NCBI GenBank assembly: GCA_964017065.1 | Contig: OZ024790.1 | Span: 12,349,498-12,413,497, forward strand | DNA from: Haliclona indistincta | Taxonomy: Eukaryota > Porifera > Demospongiae > Haplosclerida > Chalinidae | Direction of reading: 5' to 3' | DNA length: 64,000 nucleotides | Shown: piece after piece, positions 52,032-63,974 of the stretch | Numbering within the stretch: position 1 is the first letter of the stretch | Layout: each line of letters starts with the position of its first letter | Position numbers and translations under genes: made by a program | Notes under the pieces: generated by a model | Seen by the model: the letters and a program-made list of their open reading frames with translations, nothing else | The model's database searches: none | Told to the model about the DNA's origin: nothing

Positions 52032-53878
52032 ATAATAATGAAGCACCTAAGGTGCAGATGCCTCGGTGGAACGACACAAAAACAACTATCCACCATTCCT
52101 CAAACACAGCAACAGCAGATGCATGTATACAGGATTTCTGTACAGCAATCGCAATGCAGTGATTTTGTAATACAAACAGAAGCCAATCAATGCTAACCAC
52201 AATTCAACTGGGCGTGTCTACAGTGTTCAGCACAGCACACGAGCGAGAAAGCTTCCATAGCTTGCTTACACGATTTCTCTGGACCTGCGCTGCTATCCTG
52301 TAGTAAAATTTGAACCTATCAGGTTCTAGGCAGTCAACTGTAGACAGCTTTGCCTTTAGAGAAGTCCAGATTGCCAGAAACGGGCACCGAGGTGAGCAAA
52401 TCACGCCATAGCTCTGGAACTAAGCTTCGTGTAAAGCTCTCACATGATCAAAAGCGAGATAATATCGAGTTCTACTTGCATTGCTAGTCTCATGGCTCAT
52501 CGTTCAGCGTGCGCCGCAAAACTGAAGTAACAGACGGAACTAGGCACCAAAGGTGCTGATGCCTCGGTGGAATGCCACCATTTCACATACACAGTAAAGT
52601 TAAACTGCAGCTGTTGTACCTTTCTGTACAGCAATCGCAATGCAGCATAATAGTTATGCAATCAGAAGCCAATCAGTGCTGACCACTAATTCAACTGGGC
52701 GTGTCTCAGTATGCTATCCTGATAAAATCGACTTCAACTAATCGCCTAATTCTATCACTGAATTGTTTAACTATTCAATTGGTTAACCAATAACCAGTTT
52801 TTATAAACTCGATTTTATGGTGGATAGCAACACGGCTGAATTGTACAATTTTACTGGATCTTTAGTAAAGGTCTATGTGTTACGAAGAGGTACTGTGGAG
52901 CTCGAAAGCGGGAGTTTGAAGCCAGCGCCGACACTTGCAGTATCTATGCAGTAACCCTATGTAAGCTTCTTCGCTGAAGAGGAAGCGGCTTCCTCACTAT
53001 AGTTTTGTAAAGTTGGTTAGTAGTTGTACATGTTGCATAAATATAAACGTGAACTGCCACTTCTGACCATCTGGCTGGAAGCGACCCCATAAACCCGACC
53101 TCCTCTGGTTTGCTAACCAAGACCAAACGCATTTCAGCAAAGCTATTATTATTAAAAGTATTTGTTAAGAGTAGTACTTCCGTTGACTTCCTTTTGGAAT
53201 GGCCAGCAGCCTTGCAGAACCTTGCTAGTCGTGCAAGAGATGCGCTCTAATAAGAAGATTGAATGACTAGTTAATAACTGATTGCGGTCAGAGTTTAAAG
53301 CTGTTTTCTGCAGGATCAAAGAAGTTTTGGACTGCGAAATTTGCACCAGGAGGTTTTTATAAGTTGGTGTACATACTAAGTCGCCGAAAAGCTGATTTTG
53401 TAGAAGTTGATTTTTTGTGTGGAGACCCTATTTATTGCGTACGACTCCGCCCCTTTGCAATTTGTTCGATGTTTTGGTTGCGTGTGACGAGAGTCTCTGT
53501 CTACGAAACAAGTTTATACTGACTCGTAGAACGACTATGGCCACTGTTTAGCTCGTGGCAACGTAAGGAAAGTGTTTTGTATAATCGTGGCCCAAAATTA
53601 TTGGTCCGGCACGTGCCGGGTCTGCCCTGTTGGGTGCGCCGGGCCTGCATTATATCCACAAACACAACTATCCACCATTCCACAAACACAGCAACTGCAG
53701 ATGCATGCATACAGGATTTCTGTACAGCAATCACAATGCAGTGCTTTAGTTATGCAATCAGAAGCCAATCATGCAGTGCTGACCACAATTCAACTGGGCG
53801 TGTCTACAATGTTCATTACAGCACACGCATACCACGAGCGAGATAGCTGTATGCCTCGTGGCTCCGCCCACCGAGGCA
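52032..53878. mobile_element. Insertion within PalA copy 2 (GATGCCTCGGTGG family)
   Basis: Begins with GCACCTAAGGTGCAGATGCC TCGGTGG and ends with CCACCGAGGCAT. Internal copies of the same motif (52547-52580) and sequence shared with 60116-60562 show several related elements inserted together. It also includes an inverted copy of the 49375-49585 sequence (53430-53645). No gene supported. Confidence 0.6.
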
Positions 53879-54732
<854 letters not shown>

Positions 54733-55412
54733 CACTGAGATTGGGCGTGTTGATTAGTAGTGAATATTATTAACTGGGTAACCATTTATTCCTACGCCAC
54801 TGCATAGTGCTGTACCTGAAATCATGCTGAAGACATGCAGTTCACTCGTGGCTGCACTAAAACCCGGAGCAAGAACGGATAGCTATCAAACTTAGCATGC
54901 TCTCTCGTAGTCCGAAGGTGGCTGAAGCTTGCTGTGTAGTTAAAGTTTCGCACAACTTTTAATACACTAGCACGGCACAATAGCAGCATATATTTACCAG
55001 CGAAGAATTTCAAAGTGTGTTCCGAGCTACCTTACTCTTGATAAAGGCGGCTTCGCACGTGACGTACTCGTTTCAAACCGGGAGTCATGTGCCAAACATT
55101 ACACATTATAGAGTTGAATTAGTGGTCACCGCCGATTGCCAAACTATATACCGCATTGGATTGCTGTACAAAAAAAGTATAATAGCTGCAGTTTACTGTG
55201 TATTCCAAGAGGCATATCTCACCATTGCATGGTGCTTCGCTCCTGTGGTTTTTAGAACGAGATACATAAACCACAAAATGAATTGTTAGTGAGGTATGCA
55301 AGCAGTTGTAGACTAATTATTAGTGAGCCCAACCTGAGCCCAACACAAATAAATTATTAGTGAGCCACAAATGAATTATTAGTAAGGGCAGGAAGGTTGT
55401 GTATGTAGGAAG
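54733..55412. other. Non-coding interval, putative 3' side of the GCNT-like gene
   Basis: No convincing gene. Short direct repeats of ATTATTAGTGAGCC occur at about 55315-55385 just beyond the stop of the minus-strand glycosyltransferase. Confidence 0.4.
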
Positions 55413-56810
55413 TCAGTTACAGTCTCTCTTATACTCTAGTTTATTCTGCTCCACTATTCTCTGCTCCATGCAGTCCATCACTACATGATCGTACTCCATA
55501 AAGTGTTTATTGTAGAAGAATAGCGTGCTTTTCCCTCTCATGTACTCATGAAGAAGAGGAAGATCACGAATGTTGAGAATACAAACGTAATGAACTACCT
55601 TGCCACTACATTTTTGATTCAAGTAGGACAATTCTGGAACAAAAAACGTCTTCACAAACTGCACTTCCTCTACAATGCGAGTCTTTGGTGCTTCAGGCAG
55701 CATGTAAGCTGTAGCAAAGAATTCTTCATCAGGCATTAGAGCTGTGGACATGTAGCGATGGAGGGCTCGTACACGTGGGCTGGTGAGTAGAAATTCAACA
55801 AACTTTCTTGAAGCACTGATGTAGTTATATGATTTATACAGTTTCATTCCAAACGGCACTCTTCTCCATCGTGCACCCACTGGATACAGAGCTCCATTCC
55901 ATGATATGTAGTGCAGTCCAAATCTTTGTAAAAACTCCCGGTCTGTCAGTCTACGAGGATTAATAGCAGAATCTCCATTCAGTTTACTGAGTGCGTCAAC
56001 CATTACTCTGTTGCTACTAAACGGTAGTTCTTTGCCACACAAGATGTTAGCGTATTTCCACCGTACAGGTTGGTAGTCATAAGTTAAATATCGAAGACAC
56101 TTCAAATAAGCATCAATCATACTGATGTGGCCCCAAGCAACCTCAACTAAGCTGTCAGGAATAACAATATTATCGAAACAAGAGGCTAGTTTTCTGAATA
56201 CATGTATTAGATTCTTGTCGGCTTTACCATCAGGATGGAGACAGTAGACATTGTGTGGTCGATAAATCACTCTCAGTAATCGCATTATCTGTTGAGGACT
56301 GTTGTGGAACAGAATCACATACGCCAGGGGAAAGTTTTTCTCAGTGTCTGATATGTAGAAATTATCACTTGATAACAAATCTCTCAGATAAGAGCAGTTC
56401 TTGGCTTTAGTATAAAACTCATCAATAGTCTCACTGTTGGTCCAATTCTTCAGTTTGCCCAGCACTCTCTCCTGCTCTGTGCGATTCCCTGCCTTCAGCT
56501 GCTGGCAGTTAGCTTTAACTGGAGGATTGACAGTCGTGACTAGTCCATTTCCAGTCCATGATTTTATCCTGTCAGGCACAGTGGTTTGACACGTGGGCTC
56601 GAGTAATGGTGCGGTCGAGTTGCCTTCCGGTGTTGACTCGATGATTTGAATATCCGTCAGACTCGGCGTCAGTTCTCCACTGGATAGTAGATCGGTGTCG
56701 TTCAGTATAACTAATAGACACAGGCTAATGACGACTAGGACACAAGCAACGAATTTGACGACTTTGTGCCGGGTCGCACTCATCAGCCGCGTCCGCATGA
56801 TGTCTGTCAA
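55413..56810 (-). CDS. GCNT-like beta-1,6-N-acetylglucosaminyltransferase (GT14, Branch domain)
   Basis: A 465-residue intronless type II membrane protein: cytoplasmic N-terminus with Arg/Lys, one TM anchor at about 19-36 (VVKFVACVLVVISLCLLVIL), a lumenal stem with several N-glycosylation sequons, and a catalytic domain from about residue 159. Family landmarks: FPLAYVILFHN, LLRVIYRPHNVYCLHPD, WGHISMIDAYLKCL, ILCGKELPF, SWNGALYPVGARWRRVPFG-like core and PDEEFFAT. These match the Branch family that builds core 2/I-type branched glycans in the Golgi by adding GlcNAc in beta-1,6 linkage. Exact acceptor specificity cannot be read from sequence. The first ATG is used; MRTRLMS six codons in is an alternative. 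Confidence 0.9.
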   Translation of the reverse strand: MTDIMRTRLMSATRHKVVKFVACVLVVISLCLLVILNDTDLLSSGELTPSLTDIQIIESTPEGNSTAPLLEPTCQTTVPDRIKSWTGNGLVTTVNPPVKANCQQLKAGNRTEQERVLGKLKNWTNSETIDEFYTKAKNCSYLRDLLSSDNFYISDTEKNFPLAYVILFHNSPQQIMRLLRVIYRPHNVYCLHPDGKADKNLIHVFRKLASCFDNIVIPDSLVEVAWGHISMIDAYLKCLRYLTYDYQPVRWKYANILCGKELPFSSNRVMVDALSKLNGDSAINPRRLTDREFLQRFGLHYISWNGALYPVGARWRRVPFGMKLYKSYNYISASRKFVEFLLTSPRVRALHRYMSTALMPDEEFFATAYMLPEAPKTRIVEEVQFVKTFFVPELSYLNQKCSGKVVHYVCILNIRDLPLLHEYMRGKSTLFFYNKHFMEYDHVVMDCMEQRIVEQNKLEYKRDCN

Positions 56811-58069
56811 GTTGAGTGTGATCTAATTCAGTTATCCGACAGAGGGTTGTCATCCAAACAGCTAGGGTAGGAAATACTAGTAGCTCCAGAATACGGCAGG
56901 AGCTCCAAGATAAGGCAGGAGCTCCAAGATAAGGCAGGAAATGCTACTATGAATCTGAATAAGGTGAGCTCTGTATGGGGTTGTCACGTCTGTACATAGC
57001 TTTGACAACAGACAAAACATTTGTATTAGAGGCTTTATAGAGCAGTGCCAAATGACCTGAATAACATAGTTCAACATAATAACATATAATTTGTATTATT
57101 ATATCTCACATAGATGTTATTCTATCTGGCCCAGCTCCGCTAGAATACTGCAAGAAGTTGATATCATATACAGTGCTTCCAGCTTATAGAGAGTCCAATT
57201 TTGATGTTTTTACATATTATGCTGTAAAAGTTTTATCAAAGGTAATACAATCCTCAAATCTGGTCTGAAGTATGGTATAACATTGTAGATTATGTGCATC
57301 AAATATGACAGCTCACAACCAACTATTGCAAAAGTTATCAACTATTAATTATAAGTCACTGGCTAAGCTCAGTAGCTGAAGTTTTTAGGCTTGCAAATGG
57401 CTATTTGGCTGAGTTAAGAACATTCACTTTACAAACAGCTCCAAGATAAATTATAGTGCTGCTAGAAAAGGCAAGCTCTATGGAGTACACTGCTAGTGGT
57501 GTGCTGTTGCTTACTCTTCGATCTCGCTGCTTCCTACCTCTTCAGGTGCCTTGACTACTCTCACAGTACAGTGCTGTTACATGAGCACTGCTGGTAAGGT
57601 CATTGCCGGACCTTCAGTTATTTCTTCAAATTTGGGTCTCGATCCAGCCGAGTCGATCGCACCACAACCATAAAATTATATTAGAGATTATTGTCATACT
57701 TCCAAGCATCATATTTTTGTCTTACTGTAGTCATGCTGCCCCCCAGAGTGAATTGGGATGGTGGGGCCATGGGCAGGAAATCTTCCGTGTACAATTAGAG
57801 CATTCCAATCCGTGTGTTTTGTCATTGTTGATTATATTCTTTTCTCTTCTCGGTGCATGTCATTTTTCTTTTCTATATGTTCATTCTACGTGTTCTATTC
57901 TACATGTCCATTGTTCGCTTGTACGTCCTAAGTTCTCTATACCCATGAATCACCCCTCATTATACGCTCAGTAAGGTCTTTGGCCCATAAGACTAGTCTT
58001 GCTTTTATTGGTTCTTCCCATGTTATTTTCATCTTCCTATTCATTCCTTTCTGCTCCCCTCGCTGTTAG
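56811..58069. other. Upstream region of the GCNT-like gene and possible small exons
   Basis: 56880-56940 has three tandem copies of GCAGGAGCTCCAAGATAAG-like units. A possible internal exon on the plus strand (57545-57592, between CTCTTCAG and GTAAGG) was noticed but does not join in frame to 58070. No confident gene. Confidence 0.35.
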
Positions 58070-58406
58070 GCCGAGCAACCATTCAAGCAGGTCTCAGAGC
58101 AGTTTAATGCTGTGTTGAAATCAGGACAGACAATTCCTAACGTTACTTCATCTTCCTCACTACTGTCTGTGTGCTACGGCAATGTATCGGTTACCTACTA
58201 TGAAATGAATCGCTTCAAGGTGACAGAGCAACATACCGCTAGATAGTAGATACTCACATAACCATTCTTTCTCCGTCAGGACGTTCTAGGATGCATCAAG
58301 AAAGCACTGCTACTGGACTATCGCTTCGTCTTCAACTGCCGTTACTTGTGCTAAACTGTACCGGAGGAGAATATTCTGTTTAGCCGACAGCGAAAAGCCG
58401 AATCAG
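58070..58406 (+). pseudogene. Two adjacent exons of an unidentified gene, with an in-frame stop
   Basis: Exon a, 58070-58219, is bordered by CGCTGTTAG and AAG|GTGACA and encodes 50 residues (SEQFNAVLKSGQTIPNV... VTYYEMNRFK). Exon b starts after TTTCTCCGTCAG at 58280 and continues in phase as DVLGCIKKALLLDYRFVFNC RYLC, then TAA at 58352-58354. The same frame stays open past the stop to a GTGAG donor at 58406. So either the stop is the real end or it is a disabling mutation in a longer gene. The protein family was not recognised; the splice borders and phase make coding origin likely. Confidence 0.5.
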
Positions 58407-58800
58407 GTGAGAAAGAAGGACTATAAATTTCTCTTTTTCTGTAGAGTTCTATAACTATACTCAACTATAATCAAGAACCTTGCTTTGAGTGATGAGAAGA
58501 ACGGTATGATTGTACGAAGATGGATGCTGTACTGCATTTTGTAGACACAAACTCAGAGATTGAGAGAAGATGAAGGCGTGTCTAGTCAACCATACTCCAT
58601 TGGAGTAAATATATGAGATTTAATGATGTGATGTTGCCGGTTATTGCAGTAGGATTGCTGCTGAGATAAACTAAGAGGAGGTGGACGTCAGCTCTTACAC
58701 CATAGTCAAGTGTCTCGCTCAATCTGTATGTAGTGAACTGCTTAGAAGGGATGGCATATTTTGGTGAGACGTGAATACTCTGTGTGTTGACTCTCATTTT

Positions 58801-60037
58801 AGGGAGGCACGGTAGTGCCTCCCTATGTAGGGTTGAACGAGAAAACAAGATGGCGGCTACATACAATGTATTAGCGTTCAAACGCTGATATTTCGCCTGG
58901 TCATGAATTGTATACGTCAAAAGACACTTAAATCTGCTCTCCCATCTTACAGTAGCAAGGAGATTGCTCGAAGTTGTTACTAAAGTGACGAACCTGGAAA
59001 CGGTGAAAATCGAGTTTCGTCATCTTCGTTTTCTTCTTCTTTCTTTCTTTCTTTCTTTCTTCAGCGCGCCTAGCGCCTTTACGCGAGCAATGCCAAGACC
59101 AAAACACCCATGAACAGTCATCTGGCAGGTGCCTTTTGAACTTAGTTTTTAGCGAAACGTCGATATAAATTCCGAGATTTCTCGATCGTGATCCATTGTC
59201 AGCTAAGTGTTAGACGCCATTGATGTGATTGCGCAATACGCACGTGACCAAGCAGTAGTTAGCGCACGTGACCAAACACTAGCTTGAGTATCGCCGCGCG
59301 CCTTATGGATCACGGAGAACACATACATGTACATGTATTTGTCTGGAGTCTTCGAAGAACGGTAAGCTCGTATAGGATCACCATTCTGCGCTTGCCAGAT
59401 AATTACAACCGCCGTACATGTCTACGTCTACAAACAATTGTGGGCGGGGCTCGTATCCACTCCCCGGATCCATGCATGTGTAGGCGAGCTGATATATACA
59501 GCATAACAATTATTATTAGCTACAAGTTTAAAATTCTTAATAATAAAGAAAAGCCGCCAACAACAGGAAAACTAAACCAATGGTGGAAACAAAGACAGCT
59601 CAGTACGTGCATGATATTGAATTGCACTTCGCTGAAAAAGAAAAAAGGACACAAACAAGAAATTAAAAAGATTTCTATCGAAATCAAAAGGATGTAGGGT
59701 TGTGAAATCTACCACTGGTCCACAATGTAAACTAACAAGGAACAAGCATGGAATGGTAACACGGTTGACTTGCTAACAGACCATAGATCCCTACATCAGT
59801 GGCTGTATACAATATTTTGTGACAAGCTGAATGCACGTTAGGTGTCAGTCAACAGCAACTAGCTGAACTAGCTATAACCAACCACAGCAGCCACTGATGT
59901 AGGGATCTATGGTCTGTTAGCAAGTCAACCGTGTTACCATTCCATGCTTGTTCCTTGTTAGTTTACATTGTGGACCAGTGGTAGATTTCACAACCCTACA
60001 TCCTTTTGATTTCGATAGAAATCTTTTTAATTTCTTG
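58801..60037 (-). mobile_element. PalA copy 3 (inverted)
   Basis: Reverse-complement counterpart of 9383-10626: AGGGAGGCACGGTAGTGCCT hairpin at 58801, GGCGGC YY1-like site, short GAAA tract, then the 59655-59800/59892-60037 hairpin. Its central spacer is inverted relative to copies 1 and 2. Confidence 0.8.
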
Positions 60038-60115
60038 TTTTATACATACTCGCAAAAGGATTGGATTAGAGAAACAGCTGGTTTGTGAGAAGTGTATGTT
60101 GCATTCCTGAACTAA

Positions 60116-60562
60116 AGAATGCACCATTGGTGCGGGTTATGCCTCAGTGGATGTTAAAATTAAAGCATGTACAGCAAGTCATAACAAGAGTGTTGCTAAA
60201 CAAAGTGAGCAAATAGCGCCATAACTCACGAACTAAGCTTCATATACACATGTAAAGTTTTCACTTGTTCAAAAGCGAGATAATACCGTGTTCTACTTGC
60301 ATTGCTAGTTTCAGAGCTTAACTTTCAACGTGCGCTACAAACCTGAACCAGCTGTGAGCAATTCACACAGTAACTTACGCACTAAGCTTTAAAATCAAAC
60401 TTCTGAAATTCAAATCCGAGCAAGTATCGATTTCTACCCGTGTTGCTTTTCTCAGCGATTAGTTTTCAGCGAGCGACGAGAAATCGTTGCGACAGACAGA
60501 CAGAATGACTGAATGACAACATGACTACTGTATGCCTCGTGGCTCCGACCACCGAGGCATAT
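60116..60562. mobile_element. GATGCCTCGGTGG-family element
   Basis: Starts GCACCATTGGTGCGGGTTAT GCCTCAGTGG and ends CCACCGAGGCAT. Internal sequence (GCAAATAGCGCCATAACTC, AAAAGCGAGATAATA) matches 52380-52540. A (GACA)n run near 60495. No coding potential. Confidence 0.6.
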
Positions 60563-60861
60563 TCAAGTATGTCATCTTCTCTCCAATGTCTTATTAGGTT
60601 GACTACCTAATGTGGGTTGGTCCTAGAATGCTGTTGTCAGCTCCACGAGACGAGATCAGACATAAGCAGTAATGGTACAGCTATTATTTATTTCTGTTTG
60701 CACTCATTTTAAAGGAGGCAAGCAGACCAGGAGTGAGTGTCAGATTTTCCTTTAAAAAAATTTACTGCTTCTGTTGCAGATGCGATGTTTTCTACAAGTA
60801 AGCTTCACCTCCGCATTCTCCTAACTCTCCTTTCTCTCTCTCTCTTTCTCACTGGATTTTC

Positions 60862-61053
60862 TTGGACCCACTAAAGAGACTAAATTCATGGACTATGCCT
60901 GGCACAGCTATTTATGCTTGCACAAAGTGCAAAGGAGCCCTTCCTGGTCCATCAAACAAAGATGACTTGAGTTCAACGTGCATCGAATGTGGAGAGACTT
61001 CGAAAATTCATGACATGTCAATGGTTTGCGTGTTTGATCCGTTACTAGTGTAA
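60862..61053 (+). CDS. Putative terminal exon with a C4 zinc-ribbon-like motif, unidentified
   Basis: A 63-codon open frame ending TAG-less at TAA 61051-61053, preceded by a long pyrimidine tract and a plausible acceptor (CCACTAAAG, about 60867). It encodes YACTKCKGALPG then about 10 residues later STCIECGETSK, i.e. CxxC...CxxC spacing of a zinc ribbon. AATAAA follows at 61106-61111. A tiny upstream exon (about 60780-60797, between TTGCAG and GTAAGC) may precede it. It could be the 3' end of the gene whose exons lie at 58070-58406. The family is not recognised. Confidence 0.35.
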   Translation: MDPLKRLNSWTMPGTAIYACTKCKGALPGPSNKDDLSSTCIECGETSKIHDMSMVCVFDPLLV

Positions 61054-61429
61054 AACTAATACTTATTTTGCAGAAATAGAGAAAAGCAGATTTGCTGTTG
61101 TTGATAATAAATTGTTATAAGACGCAAGTGTTTGTTAGACCAGCCTTTGTTCTCACTTTCTTGTTGTTCTCACTTTCTTGTTTTGAATGTTTTCGTCTCA
61201 CCTTCTTTTTTTCTCACTTTCTTGTTTTGTTTTCAGTTGGTGGTGATGAGCTGCCTAACTAGAAGCAGAAAGACTGTACAGCGAAGGACTACAAGAATAT
61301 AACAAGCATGCATGATGTAGTAATATTGATACAAATAACAATAGATAGAACACGTATACTGTATTATTACCTGGCTGTGTTCACACTCAAGTCTTGCTGA
61401 CCTGGTATCCGGCTATCGGTCGGCTTTTA

Positions 61430-61920
61430 CTGTTTGAGGCTGCTATACACAATTGAGATAGTTGTCCATCAGTATATTATTTCCTCTATATTCTATAACT
61501 CCTACATAAATTCAAATGTTCATAGTGTATTATCAGGAGCATAATGTTATGTGTGGAAAAGAATACTACCAGAATCACAAGACCAACTGAATATCAATAG
61601 TTGTATTCCTACTATAGATGATCTGCTGTATTGTTAGTCGTGATTGTATCGTACTTTGTCACTCTTTAAGTCACTACACATGCTGCTCTGTTTATTAGTT
61701 CTACAAAATTATTATACAACTACTGGGTATTGCTAGTGATTGGTCAGTGCAAGCAAAGCATGATTGAGGTTAGATTAGATATCTCTATATGATTATCTTA
61801 TACACTGCCTAGCTGAGCATTGTACTGTGTACTGCAGTTTACTATGATATGCATTATCTTATACTCTGCCTAGCTGAGCATTGTACTGTGTACTGCAGTT
61901 TACTATGATTATGCATTATG
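61430..61920 (+). repeat. Orphan y-type receptor 3' flank without a receptor
   Basis: Matches 42840-43230 downstream of receptor 7 but no receptor coding sequence precedes it. It contains a local tandem duplication of about 60 bp (CTGCCTAGCTGAGCATTGTA at about 61807 and 61868). A remnant of array duplication or exchange next to EFCAB7. Confidence 0.75.
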
Positions 61921-62029
61921 CCCACCTGGCTGCTGTCGCCGAAGATCTATGCTATCGCTAACGCACTTACAAACCCGAAAAGGTGGAGCTAATAAATATG
62001 AGCTCCACCCTCTGTGGGCGGGAAAGATA

Positions 62030-63974
62030 ATGGACGACGACAACAAACAGCAGCTAGACAGCCAGGGAGCTTGGCTGATGGTGCGCGAGGACCTTACCGG
62101 TAGACTGACCAACCACGAAGACTTTAAATATGGTAAGCTACGACTAGTCATTCTCTTCTAGTACGATTATTTCGCGTATCACTTCATGCAGCTCTCCAGT
62201 GCACGGGCAGGAATCCGTCTAACAGTAGTATACAGCGATACTGGACTCAGTATGAAGGTTTCTGAAACTTTAAAGGGTGTTTAAAAGCGATGCTGCCTCG
62301 ATTTTCAGGTTCTATCAGTTTCAATCACTTCTGCTCTATCATGAAGCGAGAGAGAAGACCTAATATGGCTGACTTGCTGGCTGTCTTCAAGAAGGTAGAT
62401 CGCAATGGAGATGGGTTCATCACAGCTGATGAGCTGACAAGATTGCTCACTAGGGTAAGAAACAGACTGTGATATACGAGAGATATGTAGTGTGCTTGGG
62501 GTTAATGATTAGTACCTGCATGCCAGTGGATGTAGCTTGTTTAGTGCACGGTATCTCCGGCTCTCGTCATTTCTTGTGTATAATATTGTGTATGTATTGT
62601 AGAGAGGTGAGAAGATGTCAAGTGAAGAGGTAGAAGCCATATTGAAGGAAGCTGACCTCAACAGAGATGGGAGACTGGACTATGCTGAGGTGAGTGAGTG
62701 AGTGAGTGAGTGAGTGAGTGAGTGAGTGGGTGAGTGGGGTGGGTGAGTGAGTGAGTGAGTGAGTGAGTGAGTGAGTGAGTGAGTGAGTGAGTGAGTGAGT
62801 GAGTGAGTGAGTGAGTGGGAGTCTGCATAGCTGAGTACAATAGACGCAAATTTTAAAGCCTCTATTAACAGCGATCGATTAGGGGCAGAAGTAATGCATT
62901 ACATTACTACAGTAGGATTTTGCGTGATTCACTAATAAAGCCATACTATTAGGCTGCTAGCCTGCTACTACAGAAATGCAGACACCACGTTTTAACAAAC
63001 GTTTATATCCAAATACTACTCTCATAACTGTTGTATGAGTCTTCACAGCTTCCTTAGAGCACATTCTGTGTTTGTGTAGTTCTGTCATCTTATGATGGTC
63101 ACTACTGAAGAGAGTGTGGGCTCAGTGAGAAGAAGGGCTGACCAACACAACAAGAACATAGCTGCAATAGAACAATCAAACGCTACTGCTTTGAAACAAG
63201 ATAGCAAGGATGAGCTGAGCTAGCAGAAGAACCACCACAAGCTGAGCTGAAAGAAGAATCCATTTCTGAGAAATTGGAAGAGGAGGTAGAGAATGAAGAG
63301 GACGGAGATCGGCAAGAAGCTGAAGACCCGTTTGTTAGCCAGTCAAAGCCTAGTGTTGTTTATGAGCCTCCTCGTTCCGAAACCAGCCCTGGTTCCCAGT
63401 CTAGCCTAGAGCAGATCACTACTCTCTCCATCACGAACAGTCCTTCACTGTCACCTGTTAGCTTAGAAGAGAATGAAACAAGACATCCTACTTCACTAGA
63501 ACATAATGTACCTCTCGATAGGGATGAACCTAGCAGTCAAAATGGTGACGCAGTTCAGCCATCTTTGTCTTCGCATAGCAATGCTTCGATGAAGAAGAAC
63601 GAAGAAGAGAGAGTTGAAGATGCTGACGAGCAAACCGATCACTTAAACCGGGAACATACCAGTTCAGAGACTGGTTCTAAGACCATTCTCACCGGGCCCA
63701 TTCCCAAACCACCTCAGGATATTGAGGTATGCAGCACTGATTCAAAAATTGACACTAGTTTTTTTCGCTGCATTCCTTGATCTCTCAAAATAATTATAAG
63801 TTTTTCACAATATTCAATTTTATTTCTCTCAGCAATGGAACAGTATCTCTGGCAAAGGGTGTTTCTTTCTCGATGTGCCTGATCACAGTGACCCAGTGAT
63901 CATCTGCCATCATTACACCTTAACTCTACCAGAGAGAAGCAGTGTCTGGATGGAGATCGCTCCTGTACTACCAG
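62030..63974 (+). CDS. EFCAB7: EFCAB7 orthologue, N-terminal part (runs off window)
   Basis: Predicted exons: 62030-62132, 62192-62257, 62309-62454, 62603-62689, 63080 to about 63726, 63833-63974, all with GT/AG borders and consistent phases for exons 1-4. Landmarks in order: ALQCTGRNPS and YWTQYEGSISFNHFC (N-terminal region), EF-hand loop DRNGDGFITADE, RRGEKM linker, second EF-hand loop DLNRDGRLDYAE, acidic Ser-rich linker, then QWNSISGKGCFFLDV. This order and spacing match vertebrate EFCAB7, a Ca-binding protein that with IQCE tethers EVC-EVC2 at the ciliary base in Hedgehog signalling. An in-frame ATG lies upstream at 61949. In exon 5 the frame from 63080 meets a stop at about 63222, while 63226-63726 is open in another frame: a sequence indel, or a short unrecognised intron. 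Confidence 0.9.
62690..62818 (+). repeat. (GTGA)n microsatellite at the EFCAB7 exon 4 donor site
   Basis: Starts exactly at the 5' splice site (GCTGAG|GTGAGTGAGTGAG) and runs about 128 bp with one GGGTGAGTGGGGTGGG interruption. Each unit recreates GTGAGT. Confidence 0.95.

Noticed and set aside
60862..61053. Assignment of the CxxC...CxxC exon to a specific DNA-repair or RPA-like protein
   Set aside because: Only one short zinc-ribbon-like motif is visible; resemblance is too weak to name a family.
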